DNA of 64,000 nt. It comes from Devosia sp. XK-2. GTDB lineage: Bacteria > Pseudomonadota > Alphaproteobacteria > Rhizobiales > Devosiaceae. The stretch lies in NCBI RefSeq assembly GCF_037113415.1, contig NZ_CP146608.1, positions 1,074,501 to 1,138,500 of the forward strand. Direction: 5' to 3'. The notes under the pieces were generated by a model. It did not search any database. It was not told the origin of the DNA and saw nothing but the letters and a program-made list of their open reading frames with translations. Every line of letters starts with the position of its first letter. Position 1 is the stretch's first letter. Below, piece after piece: positions 1-8,044 of the stretch. The translations under genes and the position numbers were made by a program.

Positions 1-539
1 AATTCGATGATCGCCCCCGCCATTTCCACCCCGGTCGGGCCGGCGCCGATAATGGCGAAGGTGAGCAGGGCGCGCCGCCGGTCGGGATCGATTTCCCGCT
101 CGGCCGCTTCCAGGGCCAACAGCAATTTGCGCCGGATCGCCGTGGCGTCCTCGACCGTCTTGAGGCCCGGCGCGAACCTTTCCCATTCGTTGTGGCCGAA
201 ATAGGCGTGTTGAGCCCCGGTCGCCAATACCAGGCTGTCAAAGGGTTCGGGCTCGCCATCTTCGAGCAGTACGTGGCGTTGTTCGATATCGATCCCGATG
301 ACCGTGCCCATCAGCACACGAACATTGTTCTGGTGCCGCAGCAGATGGCGGATGGGCCAGGCTACTTCCGAAGGGCTCAACGCGGCTGTCGCGACCTGGT
401 AGAGCAGCGGCTGGAACAGATGGTGATTGCGCCGGTCGATCAGTACGATCTCGACACCGACGCGCGCTAGAGCCTTGGCCGCCGCCAGCCCACCGAAACC
501 GCCACCCACGATTACGACACGATGTCTGCGAGTGGTCAT
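1..539 (-). CDS. ndh: Type II NADH dehydrogenase (NAD(P)/FAD oxidoreductase), C-terminus outside window
   Basis: This is a single-subunit, non-proton-pumping NADH:quinone oxidoreductase of the NDH-2 type, by family resemblance. About 179 N-terminal residues lie in the window. Translation starts MTTRRHRVVIVGGGFGG, with the FAD-binding GxGxxG loop at residues 12-17. An NHHLFQPLLYQVA stretch typical of NDH-2 follows, then LVLATGAQ, and a second Rossmann loop (IIGAGPTGVEMAG) for NADH just before the window edge. The ATG at 537-539 is followed at once by the glycine-rich loop, as expected for the family. The C-terminal membrane-anchoring half cannot be seen. It reads the same way as the sugar kinase upstream (37 nt gap), so the two may be cotranscribed. 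Confidence 0.85.
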   Translation of the reverse strand, partial: MTTRRHRVVIVGGGFGGLAAAKALARVGVEIVLIDRRNHHLFQPLLYQVATAALSPSEVAWPIRHLLRHQNNVRVLMGTVIGIDIEQRHVLLEDGEPEPFDSLVLATGAQHAYFGHNEWERFAPGLKTVEDATAIRRKLLLALEAAEREIDPDRRRALLTFAIIGAGPTGVEMAGAIIE

Positions 540-576
540 GGCAGTCTCCTTCGGCTTTGGCCTGTCGGACGGTGAT

Positions 577-1950
577 CTAGGGCACGACGCGCGATCGCCA
601 CCTCTTTACATAGTCATCCAGCCCCTCGGCCTGCAGTGGCGCCAATGCATGGCTGCCACCAGTCTTGGGCAGTTGTCCACCAAACAACAGGCTGGCGCCC
701 AGGCTGGTTCCAGTGGCGTCGCCCGACGCCGCTACCGGTACGCCGGTCAAATAAGCGAGCATCGCTCCAAAGAGCCGGTTGCGGGCCAGTGGCCCCTCCA
801 GCGTGATAGAGCGCCCAAGGCCGCACAGATCCAGGCAGGCTCGCGCCATAAGGGCCAGATAGAGCGAGGCGGCAGCCGTCCGCTGTCGGGGCGTCAAACT
901 GTCTGGGTCCACGGTCCAATTGCCCGCCCGTTCGCCAAAGGGCCCGACGCCGGGAACAAAGGACGGCAATGCCTGCACATCATTGTCGATAACAAAGGTT
1001 ATGTCGGCCCGGCTCGGTTCTGTAATCTCGGGCACCAGCACATCGAATTCGCGTCCACCCATGAAGCGCGCGGTCGGCACGGCGCGGCCGAAGGCATCTA
1101 CATTGGCCAGGCTGTCCTTGCGCGGATCGAGCGCGGCTGTGCCGCCGCCAACCGTCATCAGGATCGACCATGTGCCGGTCGAGACGATGGTGAAGGGCTC
1201 ATCATGCTGCCCCAGATGCGGCACCAGCGACGCATTGGAGTCATGAATGCCGCAGGTCACCGGCGTCGTTGCCAGCAGGCCGGTTTGTGCGGCAATCTCT
1301 GGGCGCAACGTGCCGATAATGGAGACCGCGGGCCTGACCTCGGGGAACAATGCCCGCCAACCTAGCGCCTCCACCATAGAGGAAAAATCGCCCCGATCGG
1401 GCGCCCAAAGATCGGTGTGGCAGCCCAACGAGGTGACCTCGCTTGCCAGCACGCCCGTCAGCCGCCAGGCCCAATATTGGGGGTAGGGGACAATCGCGGT
1501 AACCGTCGCGAACTGCTCGGGAAACCGCCGCGATTGCCAGAATAATTGCGTCCCCCAATTGAGGCCATTGGGCAGGCGCGGCGAGAGACTTTCCGCAAAG
1601 TCCGGGCGCACCCGGTCATATTCGCCGGACGTTTCCTCCGGTCCGTCGAACTCATAATCGAGCACTGGCAGCGCCAGTTCCTCGCCGGTAAGCAAAGCCC
1701 CCGTCGCCCCGTGGGTGGTAATCGAAATCCCGTCAATGCCATGTTCGGCGTGCAGGGCGGTTAGCGCACCACAAATAAAGGTCCACAGGCCCTCGACATC
1801 GGCATGCGGATAGAGCCCTTCCTTACGGATAGTATTGGGGCGTCCAAGCGAGGTGACCTGCTGTCCTGTCCTGGTGTCGATCAGGACGACCTTGGCATTG
1901 GTTTTGCCAATATCGATGACGGCGACGTGGTGGGGAATGGTCTCGGTCAT
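577..1950 (-). CDS. FGGY-family carbohydrate kinase
   Basis: This is a cytoplasmic ATP-dependent kinase that phosphorylates a sugar or ketose. The 457 residues are in the normal range for the FGGY family. The N-terminal actin-like ATPase fold opens with IDIGKTNAK (residues 12-20). The catalytic base is probably Asp237 in GIHDSNASL, and STGTWSILM (about 257-265) is the phosphate-binding segment of the second domain. The overall pattern recalls the rhamnulokinase/fuculokinase branch, but the substrate cannot be set from sequence alone and no sugar-catabolic genes are adjacent. It starts at ATG 1950 and is followed on the same strand by the NDH-2 gene. Confidence 0.85.
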   Translation of the reverse strand: MTETIPHHVAVIDIGKTNAKVVLIDTRTGQQVTSLGRPNTIRKEGLYPHADVEGLWTFICGALTALHAEHGIDGISITTHGATGALLTGEELALPVLDYEFDGPEETSGEYDRVRPDFAESLSPRLPNGLNWGTQLFWQSRRFPEQFATVTAIVPYPQYWAWRLTGVLASEVTSLGCHTDLWAPDRGDFSSMVEALGWRALFPEVRPAVSIIGTLRPEIAAQTGLLATTPVTCGIHDSNASLVPHLGQHDEPFTIVSTGTWSILMTVGGGTAALDPRKDSLANVDAFGRAVPTARFMGGREFDVLVPEITEPSRADITFVIDNDVQALPSFVPGVGPFGERAGNWTVDPDSLTPRQRTAAASLYLALMARACLDLCGLGRSITLEGPLARNRLFGAMLAYLTGVPVAASGDATGTSLGASLLFGGQLPKTGGSHALAPLQAEGLDDYVKRWRSRVVP

Positions 1951-2023
1951 GGCAAGCCCGCAAGAACAGATGTTGCGGCTTTAGCCCATTTTCCGCCACC
2001 ATGCCACCGCTGACATGTTAGTT

Positions 2024-2473
2024 CTATTTCACCACGAGCACCGGCAGTTCGGTATGGGCCAGAACCTCGGCGGCCTGGCTGCCCAATAGCAAGCGCCCCA
2101 GCCCCCGCCGCCCATGCGAACCCATAACGATGAGATCGGCATTCACCTCCTTGGCCGCTTGCAATATGCCTTCGGCGGCCGGACTATTGGCCACATGCAT
2201 GCCAGAAATCTTGCCACCTGCTTCGCCGGCGATCTTGTCTGCATCCGCCAGAATGGCTTTCGCCGATTCCGCCTTGGCTTTGTCGAGATCGGCAATAATG
2301 GCGCTGGTATCGACCATCATGATTTCGGCGCCCGGCGCCACGATGATCGAAGGCTCCGTCACCGTTACCGCGGTAACCTTCCCACCCGTCTTGGCGGCTA
2401 AGGCCACCGCATGACGCAGGGCCTTGCTGGACAGGTCCGAACCATCGACACCACACACGATATTGGAATACAT
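2024..2473 (-). CDS. Universal stress protein, UspA family
   Basis: This 149-residue single-domain universal stress protein has the ATP-binding signature G-2x-G-9x-G-S visible as G118, G121, G131 and S132 (GSHGRRGLGRLLLGS), so it probably binds ATP. The family acts in the cytoplasm during growth arrest, oxygen limitation or oxidative stress. A clear ribosome-binding site (AGGGAG) precedes the ATG at 2473. An FNR/FixK-like half-palindromic box lies about 67 bp upstream (2533-2546), suggesting induction at low oxygen as for several Usp proteins in proteobacteria. The gene appears monocistronic. Confidence 0.93.
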   Translation of the reverse strand: MYSNIVCGVDGSDLSSKALRHAVALAAKTGGKVTAVTVTEPSIIVAPGAEIMMVDTSAIIADLDKAKAESAKAILADADKIAGEAGGKISGMHVANSPAAEGILQAAKEVNADLIVMGSHGRRGLGRLLLGSQAAEVLAHTELPVLVVK

Positions 2474-2532
2474 GGCGAACTCCCTTGACGCTTAATGTGC
2501 TCACACACTGACACAACGCAAGGGCAGGGACT

Positions 2533-2546
2533 TTGATCCAAATCAG
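2533..2546 (-). promoter_or_regulatory. FNR/FixK-like binding box upstream of uspA
   Basis: TTGATCCAAATCAG matches the FNR/FixK/Anr consensus TTGAT-N4-ATCAA at 9 of 10 defined positions. Its centre is 67 bp upstream of the uspA start codon, compatible with activation at -41.5 from a start site near 2498. No convincing -10 hexamer could be picked out. A perfect 13-bp palindrome (GGCGCATTGCGCC, 2549-2561) lies directly beside it. Confidence 0.55.
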
Positions 2547-2561
2547 TTGGCGCATTGCGCC

Positions 2562-2994
2562 AGCGCGACTTCCGATCTATTTCGGACCATGACGAAACGG
2601 CGGCGATGCCGCCCTGGCCCGTAAAACATGGAGCTTTCGCCTGTGCAGCAGCAGGTTGCAGAAATCGCGACCCCTCTGGAACGCGCTCGGCGTTTTGCCA
2701 TCGCGCCTATGGGCGGTACTTAACTGGCGCTTCACCTGTGGGCAGCGCACTAGCCGTCGGCGATAGAGCCCCCGGACGGGCAGGCCAGCAGATTTGCGCA
2801 CGGGCGTGGCGCGCAAACGGGGCACTGGTGTTTGACCTTTTCGGCATGCTAATCTGGTCTTGACTACTTAGTCTTTGGCCGCCCGCCGCTGACAGGTTGA
2901 AGAACTGCACCGTATCTGTGCACCACAAGACTTCCGTTCCCGAGACTTAAGGCCAGGCGCCGCGGCTATCCGTTCAAAGCTCTAGAGAACGCCG
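2562..2994. other. Non-coding stretch of about 430 bp, unassigned
   Basis: No convincing gene was found on either strand. Short open frames here have no recognisable domain and no good ribosome-binding site. The strongest structure is TTTGCGC (2793-2799) pairing with GCGCAAA (2811-2817) across an 11-nt loop, with no T-run after it. The segment must contain the promoter of the acyltransferase starting at 2995. I looked for 6S RNA, tmRNA, SRP RNA and tRNA features and could not identify any. Confidence 0.4.
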
Positions 2995-4086
2995 ATGCTT
3001 GAAGCCGAGATCGCGACAACGACCGCACTGCCAGCTGCCTCCGCTCCAAGCGATCAGGCGACGAATGCGCGCCGCGTGCAGATAGATGGCCTGAGAGCTC
3101 TGGCCATGGTCGGGGTGCTCTACGTCCATTTCTGGAACAATGATCCGCTGACTGAGCATTTGCGAGTGTCGCTGTTCTTCGTGGTGAGCGGCTTTCTGAT
3201 CACCCACATTCTCTATAAGGCCAAGTTGAGTGGTCGAAAGGTAAACGTCGCCAATTACTATGCGCGGCGGGCCATCCGATTGTTTCCCGCCCTCCTGGTG
3301 CTGGTACTCTTCGCTCTCGTCTTCGACATGGACGGATTTCGGGCCAGCTTCGGTTGGCACTTGCTGCAATTGTCCAATATCTACTTCTCTCTCACTCAGA
3401 GCACAAAGCCCTGGATCGCTGGACATCTGTGGAGCCTGAACGTTCTGGAGCAATACTACCTAATCTGGCCGCTGGTCATTCTATTGCTTCCCATTCAGCG
3501 GATTTATGTCGTGGTTCTGGGGATCCTTGTTGGAACGATCTTCCTGAGGGTTAATGGCGGTCATCTTGGGGTCAACGGCTGGTGGACCTTCTTCGTGTTC
3601 TCCGCCGACCCGATCGCGGCGGGCGCGCTAGCCTATCTCCTCACGACCAACGCCAAAGTGGCGGAAGTCCTGCGCTCCCAGCCGGCATTGCTAGCCAGCA
3701 TTGTCGTACTGGCATCCCCCCTGTTCTTGTGGGAAGGCTTCGGGCACTCCGAGACATACCGCCTCCTTATGCAGCCCGCCCTGTGTGCGATCGTGGTGGG
3801 CGCCTTCCATGGCTATGGCGGCCTCATCGGCTGGGTGCTTTCAAACCCGATCGTCCGATTTCTGAGCACCATTAGCTACGGTGTCTACATCTACCATCTG
3901 ATGGTTTGGTGGCTCGTCGTTCAGGTCGTGCCGGAGCTTTTCGTAACGGACCCCCGAACCTTCGTGGTCATTTCAGCACTTTCGATCTTGCTGGCGACTG
4001 TCTCCTGGTACGCGATTGAAGAGCCAATATCCCGCCTCAAAGACAAGTTGCCGACCACGACGTCGCGGACAGGCACCCATCCCTGA
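2995..4086 (+). CDS. Acyltransferase family 3 (OafA/YrhL-like) membrane protein
   Basis: This integral membrane acyltransferase of 363 residues has the family signature QIDGLRALAMVGVLYVHFW near residue 30 (conserved Asp-Gly-Leu-Arg and His45). FFVVSGFLIT (61-70) follows, then YYARRAIRLFP and about nine further hydrophobic segments. The family transfers acyl groups to surface sugars or glycans at the cytoplasmic membrane, as in O-antigen or exopolysaccharide acetylation. No polysaccharide cluster surrounds it, so the acceptor is unknown. The ribosome-binding site is weak (AGAGA). The gene is slightly less GC-rich than its neighbours, and with its non-coding flanks it could be a recent arrival, but that is only inference. 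Confidence 0.9.
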   Translation: MLEAEIATTTALPAASAPSDQATNARRVQIDGLRALAMVGVLYVHFWNNDPLTEHLRVSLFFVVSGFLITHILYKAKLSGRKVNVANYYARRAIRLFPALLVLVLFALVFDMDGFRASFGWHLLQLSNIYFSLTQSTKPWIAGHLWSLNVLEQYYLIWPLVILLLPIQRIYVVVLGILVGTIFLRVNGGHLGVNGWWTFFVFSADPIAAGALAYLLTTNAKVAEVLRSQPALLASIVVLASPLFLWEGFGHSETYRLLMQPALCAIVVGAFHGYGGLIGWVLSNPIVRFLSTISYGVYIYHLMVWWLVVQVVPELFVTDPRTFVVISALSILLATVSWYAIEEPISRLKDKLPTTTSRTGTHP

Positions 4087-4366
4087 TCCTCCCCACAGGG
4101 GCGGGATGACCGATCAAGGTGGTCCGCCAAATCCTGCAAATAGATAGCCTTGGCACATTTTTGACTTGTTTCTATTGGCATGACCAGCAAGGCTACGTCG
4201 CCTGAACCGAGCTTGCGGAGAAATTTCGGGAGTGTCCGGTGGGCAAAGAAATCGCGACGGACCTGTCGAGTGGGATATTGCGGTCTGCACGCTGAAGTTG
4301 AATGAAAATGAGTCCGCATACCACAGAGGCCGACCGTGCCAGCTCGTACAATCTCGCCGTAGATAA

Positions 4367-5359
4367 ATGATTGCTAGAAATAGGAAATTCTCCGTCGCGC
4401 CCATGATGGACTGGACGGACCGGCATTGCCGGTTCCTGCATCGCCTGCTCACGCGCCACAGCCTGCTATTTACCGAAATGGTCAATTCCGGCGCCATTGT
4501 GCATGGGGACGCTGAACGCCACCTGCGCTTTGACGATGTCGAGCATCCCGTTGCCTTGCAATTGGGCGGTTCGGACCCGGCCGAACTGGCCGAGGCCTGT
4601 CGCATTGCGGAGAGCTTCGGTTACGACGAGATCAATCTCAATGTCGGCTGCCCCTCCGATAGGGTGCAATCGGGGCGCTTCGGCGCTTGCCTCATGGCCG
4701 AACCGGAATTGGTGGCCGATTGCGTACGCGCCATGCGCGACGCCACCGACCGTCCCGTAACGGTCAAGTGTCGCATCGGTATCGACGACCAGGATACTGA
4801 GGAAAGCCTGGACCGCTTCGCCGATACCATGGTTTCCGCCGGTGTCGATGCGCTTTATGTGCATGCCCGCAAGGCCTGGCTCAAGGGTCTGAGCCCCAAG
4901 GAAAATCGCACCATTCCTCCGCTCGATTATCCGCGTGTCTATCGGCTTGGTGCGCGTCTTGCGCCGCTCCCCACCATGATCAATGGCGGTATTGAAACGC
5001 TGGAGGCAGCAGCCGAGCATCTGGGGCATATGGATGGCGTCATGCTTGGTCGCGCCGCCTACCACAATCCCATGCTGTTGGCCGAGGTGGATGCGCGCTT
5101 CTTCGGCGACACAAGGGCGGTGCCCGATCTGGCCGCTATCATGGCTGCCATGGCTGACTATGCCGAGGCTCAGCAGCGCCAGGGCGCCCGGCTCAATGCC
5201 ATTGCCCGGCACATGCTCGGCCTCGCAAACGGGCGTCCGGGCGCGCGTCAATTCCGCCAGATCATGAGCGTGGATGCCTGCCGGCCCAATGCGGGGCCCG
5301 AGGTTTTTGCGCGCGCCCTCGACGCGGTCGAGCGAACCCCGCTTCCTGCCGCGGTCTGA
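4367..5359 (+). CDS. dusA: tRNA-dihydrouridine synthase A
   Basis: This FMN-dependent NADPH oxidoreductase reduces uridine to dihydrouridine in the D-loop of tRNA. The 330 residues begin MIARNRKFSVAPMMDWTDRH, with the APMxDWTDRH signature of the DusA subgroup. NVGCPS leads to FGACLM, whose Cys108 is the expected catalytic acid. The TIM-barrel part is complete and ends with the helical tRNA-binding domain. The ATG overlaps the stop of a 22-codon open frame (4302-4370) in an ATGA arrangement, so weak translational coupling is possible. That short frame has no recognisable sequence and may be chance. Confidence 0.95.
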   Translation: MIARNRKFSVAPMMDWTDRHCRFLHRLLTRHSLLFTEMVNSGAIVHGDAERHLRFDDVEHPVALQLGGSDPAELAEACRIAESFGYDEINLNVGCPSDRVQSGRFGACLMAEPELVADCVRAMRDATDRPVTVKCRIGIDDQDTEESLDRFADTMVSAGVDALYVHARKAWLKGLSPKENRTIPPLDYPRVYRLGARLAPLPTMINGGIETLEAAAEHLGHMDGVMLGRAAYHNPMLLAEVDARFFGDTRAVPDLAAIMAAMADYAEAQQRQGARLNAIARHMLGLANGRPGARQFRQIMSVDACRPNAGPEVFARALDAVERTPLPAAV

Positions 5360-5430
5360 ACCGTCCTCTCCTACACCATCAATTGTCGGCGCCGACGCCG
5401 GCATTGCCCCATTGTGTCATGTGAATAGTG

Positions 5431-5455
5431 CTTTCGTTTTGTTTCGTTTTGTTTC
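5431..5455 (+). repeat. Tandem TTTCGTTTTG repeat
   Basis: CTTTCGTTTTG is followed by a second TTTCGTTTTG and a partial third TTTCG. This is a short T-rich tandem repeat about 70-95 bp before the hydrolase gene. It could be an upstream promoter element or simple low-complexity sequence, and nothing in the sequence decides between these. Confidence 0.5.
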
Positions 5456-5484
5456 GCCATATGGTATAAGCGAGCCTCATATGA

Positions 5485-5506
5485 GCTGCTGAATCGGTTC
5501 AGCAGC
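5485..5506 (+). promoter_or_regulatory. Perfect 9-bp inverted repeat before the hydrolase gene
   Basis: GCTGCTGAA-TCGG-TTCAGCAGC is a perfect inverted repeat ending 18 bp before the ATG at 5525. It could be an operator for a dimeric regulator or a 5'-UTR hairpin close to the ribosome-binding site. No T-run follows, so it is not a typical terminator. Confidence 0.45.
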
Positions 5507-5524
5507 GCTGGGGGAGCTTCTCAA

Positions 5525-7228
5525 ATGAAAATACGAAATCGTCTGTTTCATGCGGGATGGGTCATCATCCTGCTTGGCGCACTGCTTGCGCATTTCATCC
5601 AGACTTCTGGCGGCATCACCATTCGCGATCTCCGCTTTAACGGCGAGAATGGCCAGGTCCTGAGCGGCCTGCTCTATGTGCCGCCCGGCGTCTCCGCCGA
5701 AAACAAAGCGCCGGCCATCCTGGCCGTGCATGGCTACTTCAACAGCCGCGAGACCCAGGATGGGTTCGCCATCGAATTTGCCCGCCGCGGCTATGTCGTG
5801 CTGGCGCTCGATCAGGGCGGGCACGGCTATTCCGATGCCCCGGCCTTCGCCAATGGCTTTGGCGGTCCAGGAGGATTGGCCTATCTGCGCTCGCTCGATT
5901 TCGTTGATACCGACAATATCGGCCTTGAAGGCCATTCCATGGGTGGCTGGACGGTCCTTGCCGCTGCGGCCGCCATGCCGGACGGATACAAGGCAATCGT
6001 GCTGGAAGGCTCCAGCACCGGCGCACCCTTCGCCAAGGAAGGCGACACCACCTGGCCGCGCAACCTGGCCGTCGTCTTCTCCAAGTTCGACGAGTTTTCC
6101 GGCTTCATGTGGGGCGTCGAACGCGCCCAGGACATGCCCGAGAGCGCAAAACTGCAGACGGCTTTCGGCGTCACCGAACCCGTCGTGGTTGGCCAGGTCT
6201 ATGGTTCCATCGAAGACGGCACCGCCCGCATCCTGCACCAGCCCAATACCACCCACCCGGGCGATCACTTCTCGACCGAGGCCATTGGCGACGCCATTGC
6301 CTGGTTCGACCAGACCCTGGAAGGCGCTCAGCCCATCCCGCCCGGTGACCAGATCTGGCTCTGGAAGGAAATTGGCACGCTGATCGCGCTAATTGGCTTT
6401 GTTGTGCTGCTGGCCGGTGCCTTTGACATGCTGCTGCGCAGCCAGGCCTTCGCCCATCTGCGCAAGGAGCCCGCCGGCACCGCCTATGCCAAGCGCAGCG
6501 GCAAATGGTGGCTGCATTTCGCACTCGCCACCCTCATCCCGGTATTGACCTATTATCCGTTCTTCTACTGGGCCACGCTGGTCTTCCCGGCCTCCGCCAT
6601 CCTGCCGCAAAGCTTTACCAGTCAGGTTGCGCTCTGGGCGGTCCTCAACGGTCTCATCATCTTCGCTCTGGGCTTTGTGTTCAAAGGCGACAAGGTCGAG
6701 GGCCGCGGTGATATCTGGGGATCAGTCCTGATCGCCCTGGCCACTGTGGGCATTGGCTATATTGCCGTTATCGCCACCGATTTCCTGTTCAAGGTGGACT
6801 TCCGCTTCTGGGTGGTGGCACTCAAGCCGCTCGACCTCGTCCGCACCAAGATCGCGCTTGTCTACCTGGTGCCGTTCACCGTCTATTTCGTCCTCGCCCT
6901 GCGTGGCCTTCACACAGGCCTTTCGGTGCGCACCGATAGCCGCCTGGCTCAATACCTGTCCAACGTGGCGGTGATGATCGTGGGCTTCATCCTCTTTATG
7001 GGCCTGCAATATCTCACGCTGCTGTTCACGGGCCACCTGTTCAGCGCCAACGAGCCGTTAAACACCGTGATCGGCATGCAGTTCGTGCCGCTCCTGGCTA
7101 TCGTCGCGTTCCTTTCGACCTTCGCCTGGCGGCGCACTGGCAGCTATCTACCGGGCGCGTTCATCAACGCGCTGTTTGTCACCTGGTACATTGTGAGCAG
7201 TCAGGCGATTCAGTTCGCCGTTAGCTGA
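5525..7228 (+). CDS. Alpha/beta hydrolase fused to a C-terminal polytopic membrane domain
   Basis: This 567-residue protein has one N-terminal hydrophobic segment (11-25), an alpha/beta hydrolase domain (about 40-270) and then about eight transmembrane segments to the C-terminus. The nucleophile elbow is GHSMGG with Ser138, AVHGYF (about 67-72) resembles the oxyanion-hole loop, and His in the HPGDHFS segment is the likely catalytic histidine. The hydrolase domain would sit on one face of the cytoplasmic membrane, probably outside. The substrate is unknown. A soluble esterase or peptidase does not normally carry such a membrane tail, so the architecture is notable. It is monocistronic, with a strong terminator after the stop. 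Confidence 0.85.
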   Translation: MKIRNRLFHAGWVIILLGALLAHFIQTSGGITIRDLRFNGENGQVLSGLLYVPPGVSAENKAPAILAVHGYFNSRETQDGFAIEFARRGYVVLALDQGGHGYSDAPAFANGFGGPGGLAYLRSLDFVDTDNIGLEGHSMGGWTVLAAAAAMPDGYKAIVLEGSSTGAPFAKEGDTTWPRNLAVVFSKFDEFSGFMWGVERAQDMPESAKLQTAFGVTEPVVVGQVYGSIEDGTARILHQPNTTHPGDHFSTEAIGDAIAWFDQTLEGAQPIPPGDQIWLWKEIGTLIALIGFVVLLAGAFDMLLRSQAFAHLRKEPAGTAYAKRSGKWWLHFALATLIPVLTYYPFFYWATLVFPASAILPQSFTSQVALWAVLNGLIIFALGFVFKGDKVEGRGDIWGSVLIALATVGIGYIAVIATDFLFKVDFRFWVVALKPLDLVRTKIALVYLVPFTVYFVLALRGLHTGLSVRTDSRLAQYLSNVAVMIVGFILFMGLQYLTLLFTGHLFSANEPLNTVIGMQFVPLLAIVAFLSTFAWRRTGSYLPGAFINALFVTWYIVSSQAIQFAVS

Positions 7229-7248
7229 TCGGCAATCTGACGAGACGG

Positions 7249-7278
7249 AAAGGGCCGGTCCTGCGACCGGCCCTTTTT
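7249..7278 (+). terminator. Rho-independent terminator after the membrane hydrolase
   Basis: The stem GGGCCGGTC / GACCGGCCC (extended by AAA/TTT) has loop CTGC and is followed by five T residues, 20 bp after the hydrolase stop codon. It also faces the end of the convergent protease gene and may serve both. Confidence 0.9.
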
Positions 7279-7295
7279 ATTGGCGCGCGCCGTGA

Positions 7296-7982
7296 CTAGT
7301 CGACCAGTTCGAGCGAGTTCTGCGTTACCGAGTAGCGGCTGAGTGTTTCTAGAAACGTCATGCCGAGCAGGCTGGTGTCCAACGCACCCTCAGCGGCCAC
7401 GAAGGCGGTTAGATTGCGCCGGGCAATGCCGCCCACCTCGACACTGTCCAGCCGCGCCCGGGCGGCCAGCCCGCGACCATTGGCAGTCGAAACCGGCACG
7501 GTATAGCGCAGCCCCTCGACATTGACGCCCGCCGCCTGCGCATCGGCAATGGTCAGCACGATGGCGCTGGCGCCGGTGTCGAAGATCATCGGCGTTGTAT
7601 GGCCATTGATCGAAGCATTGACCTCGAAATGTCCGCTCATGCCACGCCGGAAGGTCGCCGTGCCCGCTTCGCTGTCCACGAGCGCGACGCTGGGTTGAAA
7701 CTCGCCGGCAACGCGCCCGACCACCCCCAGCAGTTCATCGCGATAGGCATAGGTGACCATCGCCACGCCAAAAAGACCCGCCCACAGCATCAGGCCGCCA
7801 AGCAGCTCGGAGGCCCGATGGCGGCGCGTAAACAGCCCGCCTGCAAAGATGATGAGCAGCACAAGCAGCGGCATCAATTGGGCCGTCTGCATCTGTGTCA
7901 GGCCAATAAGGCTGCCGGCATCGGCGCTGATCAGCAGCACGATACCCGCGGCGACGATCAACGCGATGCCGATAAAAATCAT
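7296..7982 (-). CDS. Membrane-anchored retropepsin-like aspartic protease (TIGR02281-type)
   Basis: This 228-residue protein has two or three N-terminal hydrophobic segments (3-19, 36-50, 61-78) and a C-terminal single-lobe clan AA aspartic protease domain. The active-site motif is FDTGAS with Asp135. MSGHFEVNASINGH before it and the C-terminal LLGMTFLETLSRYSV are typical of the TIGR02281 family of proteobacterial membrane aspartyl proteases. Such proteins would work as homodimers with the protease domain in the periplasm. The physiological substrate is unknown. Confidence 0.87.
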   Translation of the reverse strand: MIFIGIALIVAAGIVLLISADAGSLIGLTQMQTAQLMPLLVLLIIFAGGLFTRRHRASELLGGLMLWAGLFGVAMVTYAYRDELLGVVGRVAGEFQPSVALVDSEAGTATFRRGMSGHFEVNASINGHTTPMIFDTGASAIVLTIADAQAAGVNVEGLRYTVPVSTANGRGLAARARLDSVEVGGIARRNLTAFVAAEGALDTSLLGMTFLETLSRYSVTQNSLELVD

Positions 7983-8044
7983 GTGCCTGCTGCCCTCTTG
8001 CCTATCTTCAGGATTAAGGGCGCCGCCGCGTCAATTTCAAGGCG

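Noticed and set aside
2577-2928. Short minus-strand frames before the acyltransferase
   Set aside because: They have no ribosome-binding site, no domain, and codon use unlike neighbouring genes.
4302-4370. 22-codon frame overlapping the dusA start (ATGA)
   Set aside because: The arrangement could couple translation, but the peptide has no bias toward one amino acid and no clear ribosome-binding site. It is treated as chance.
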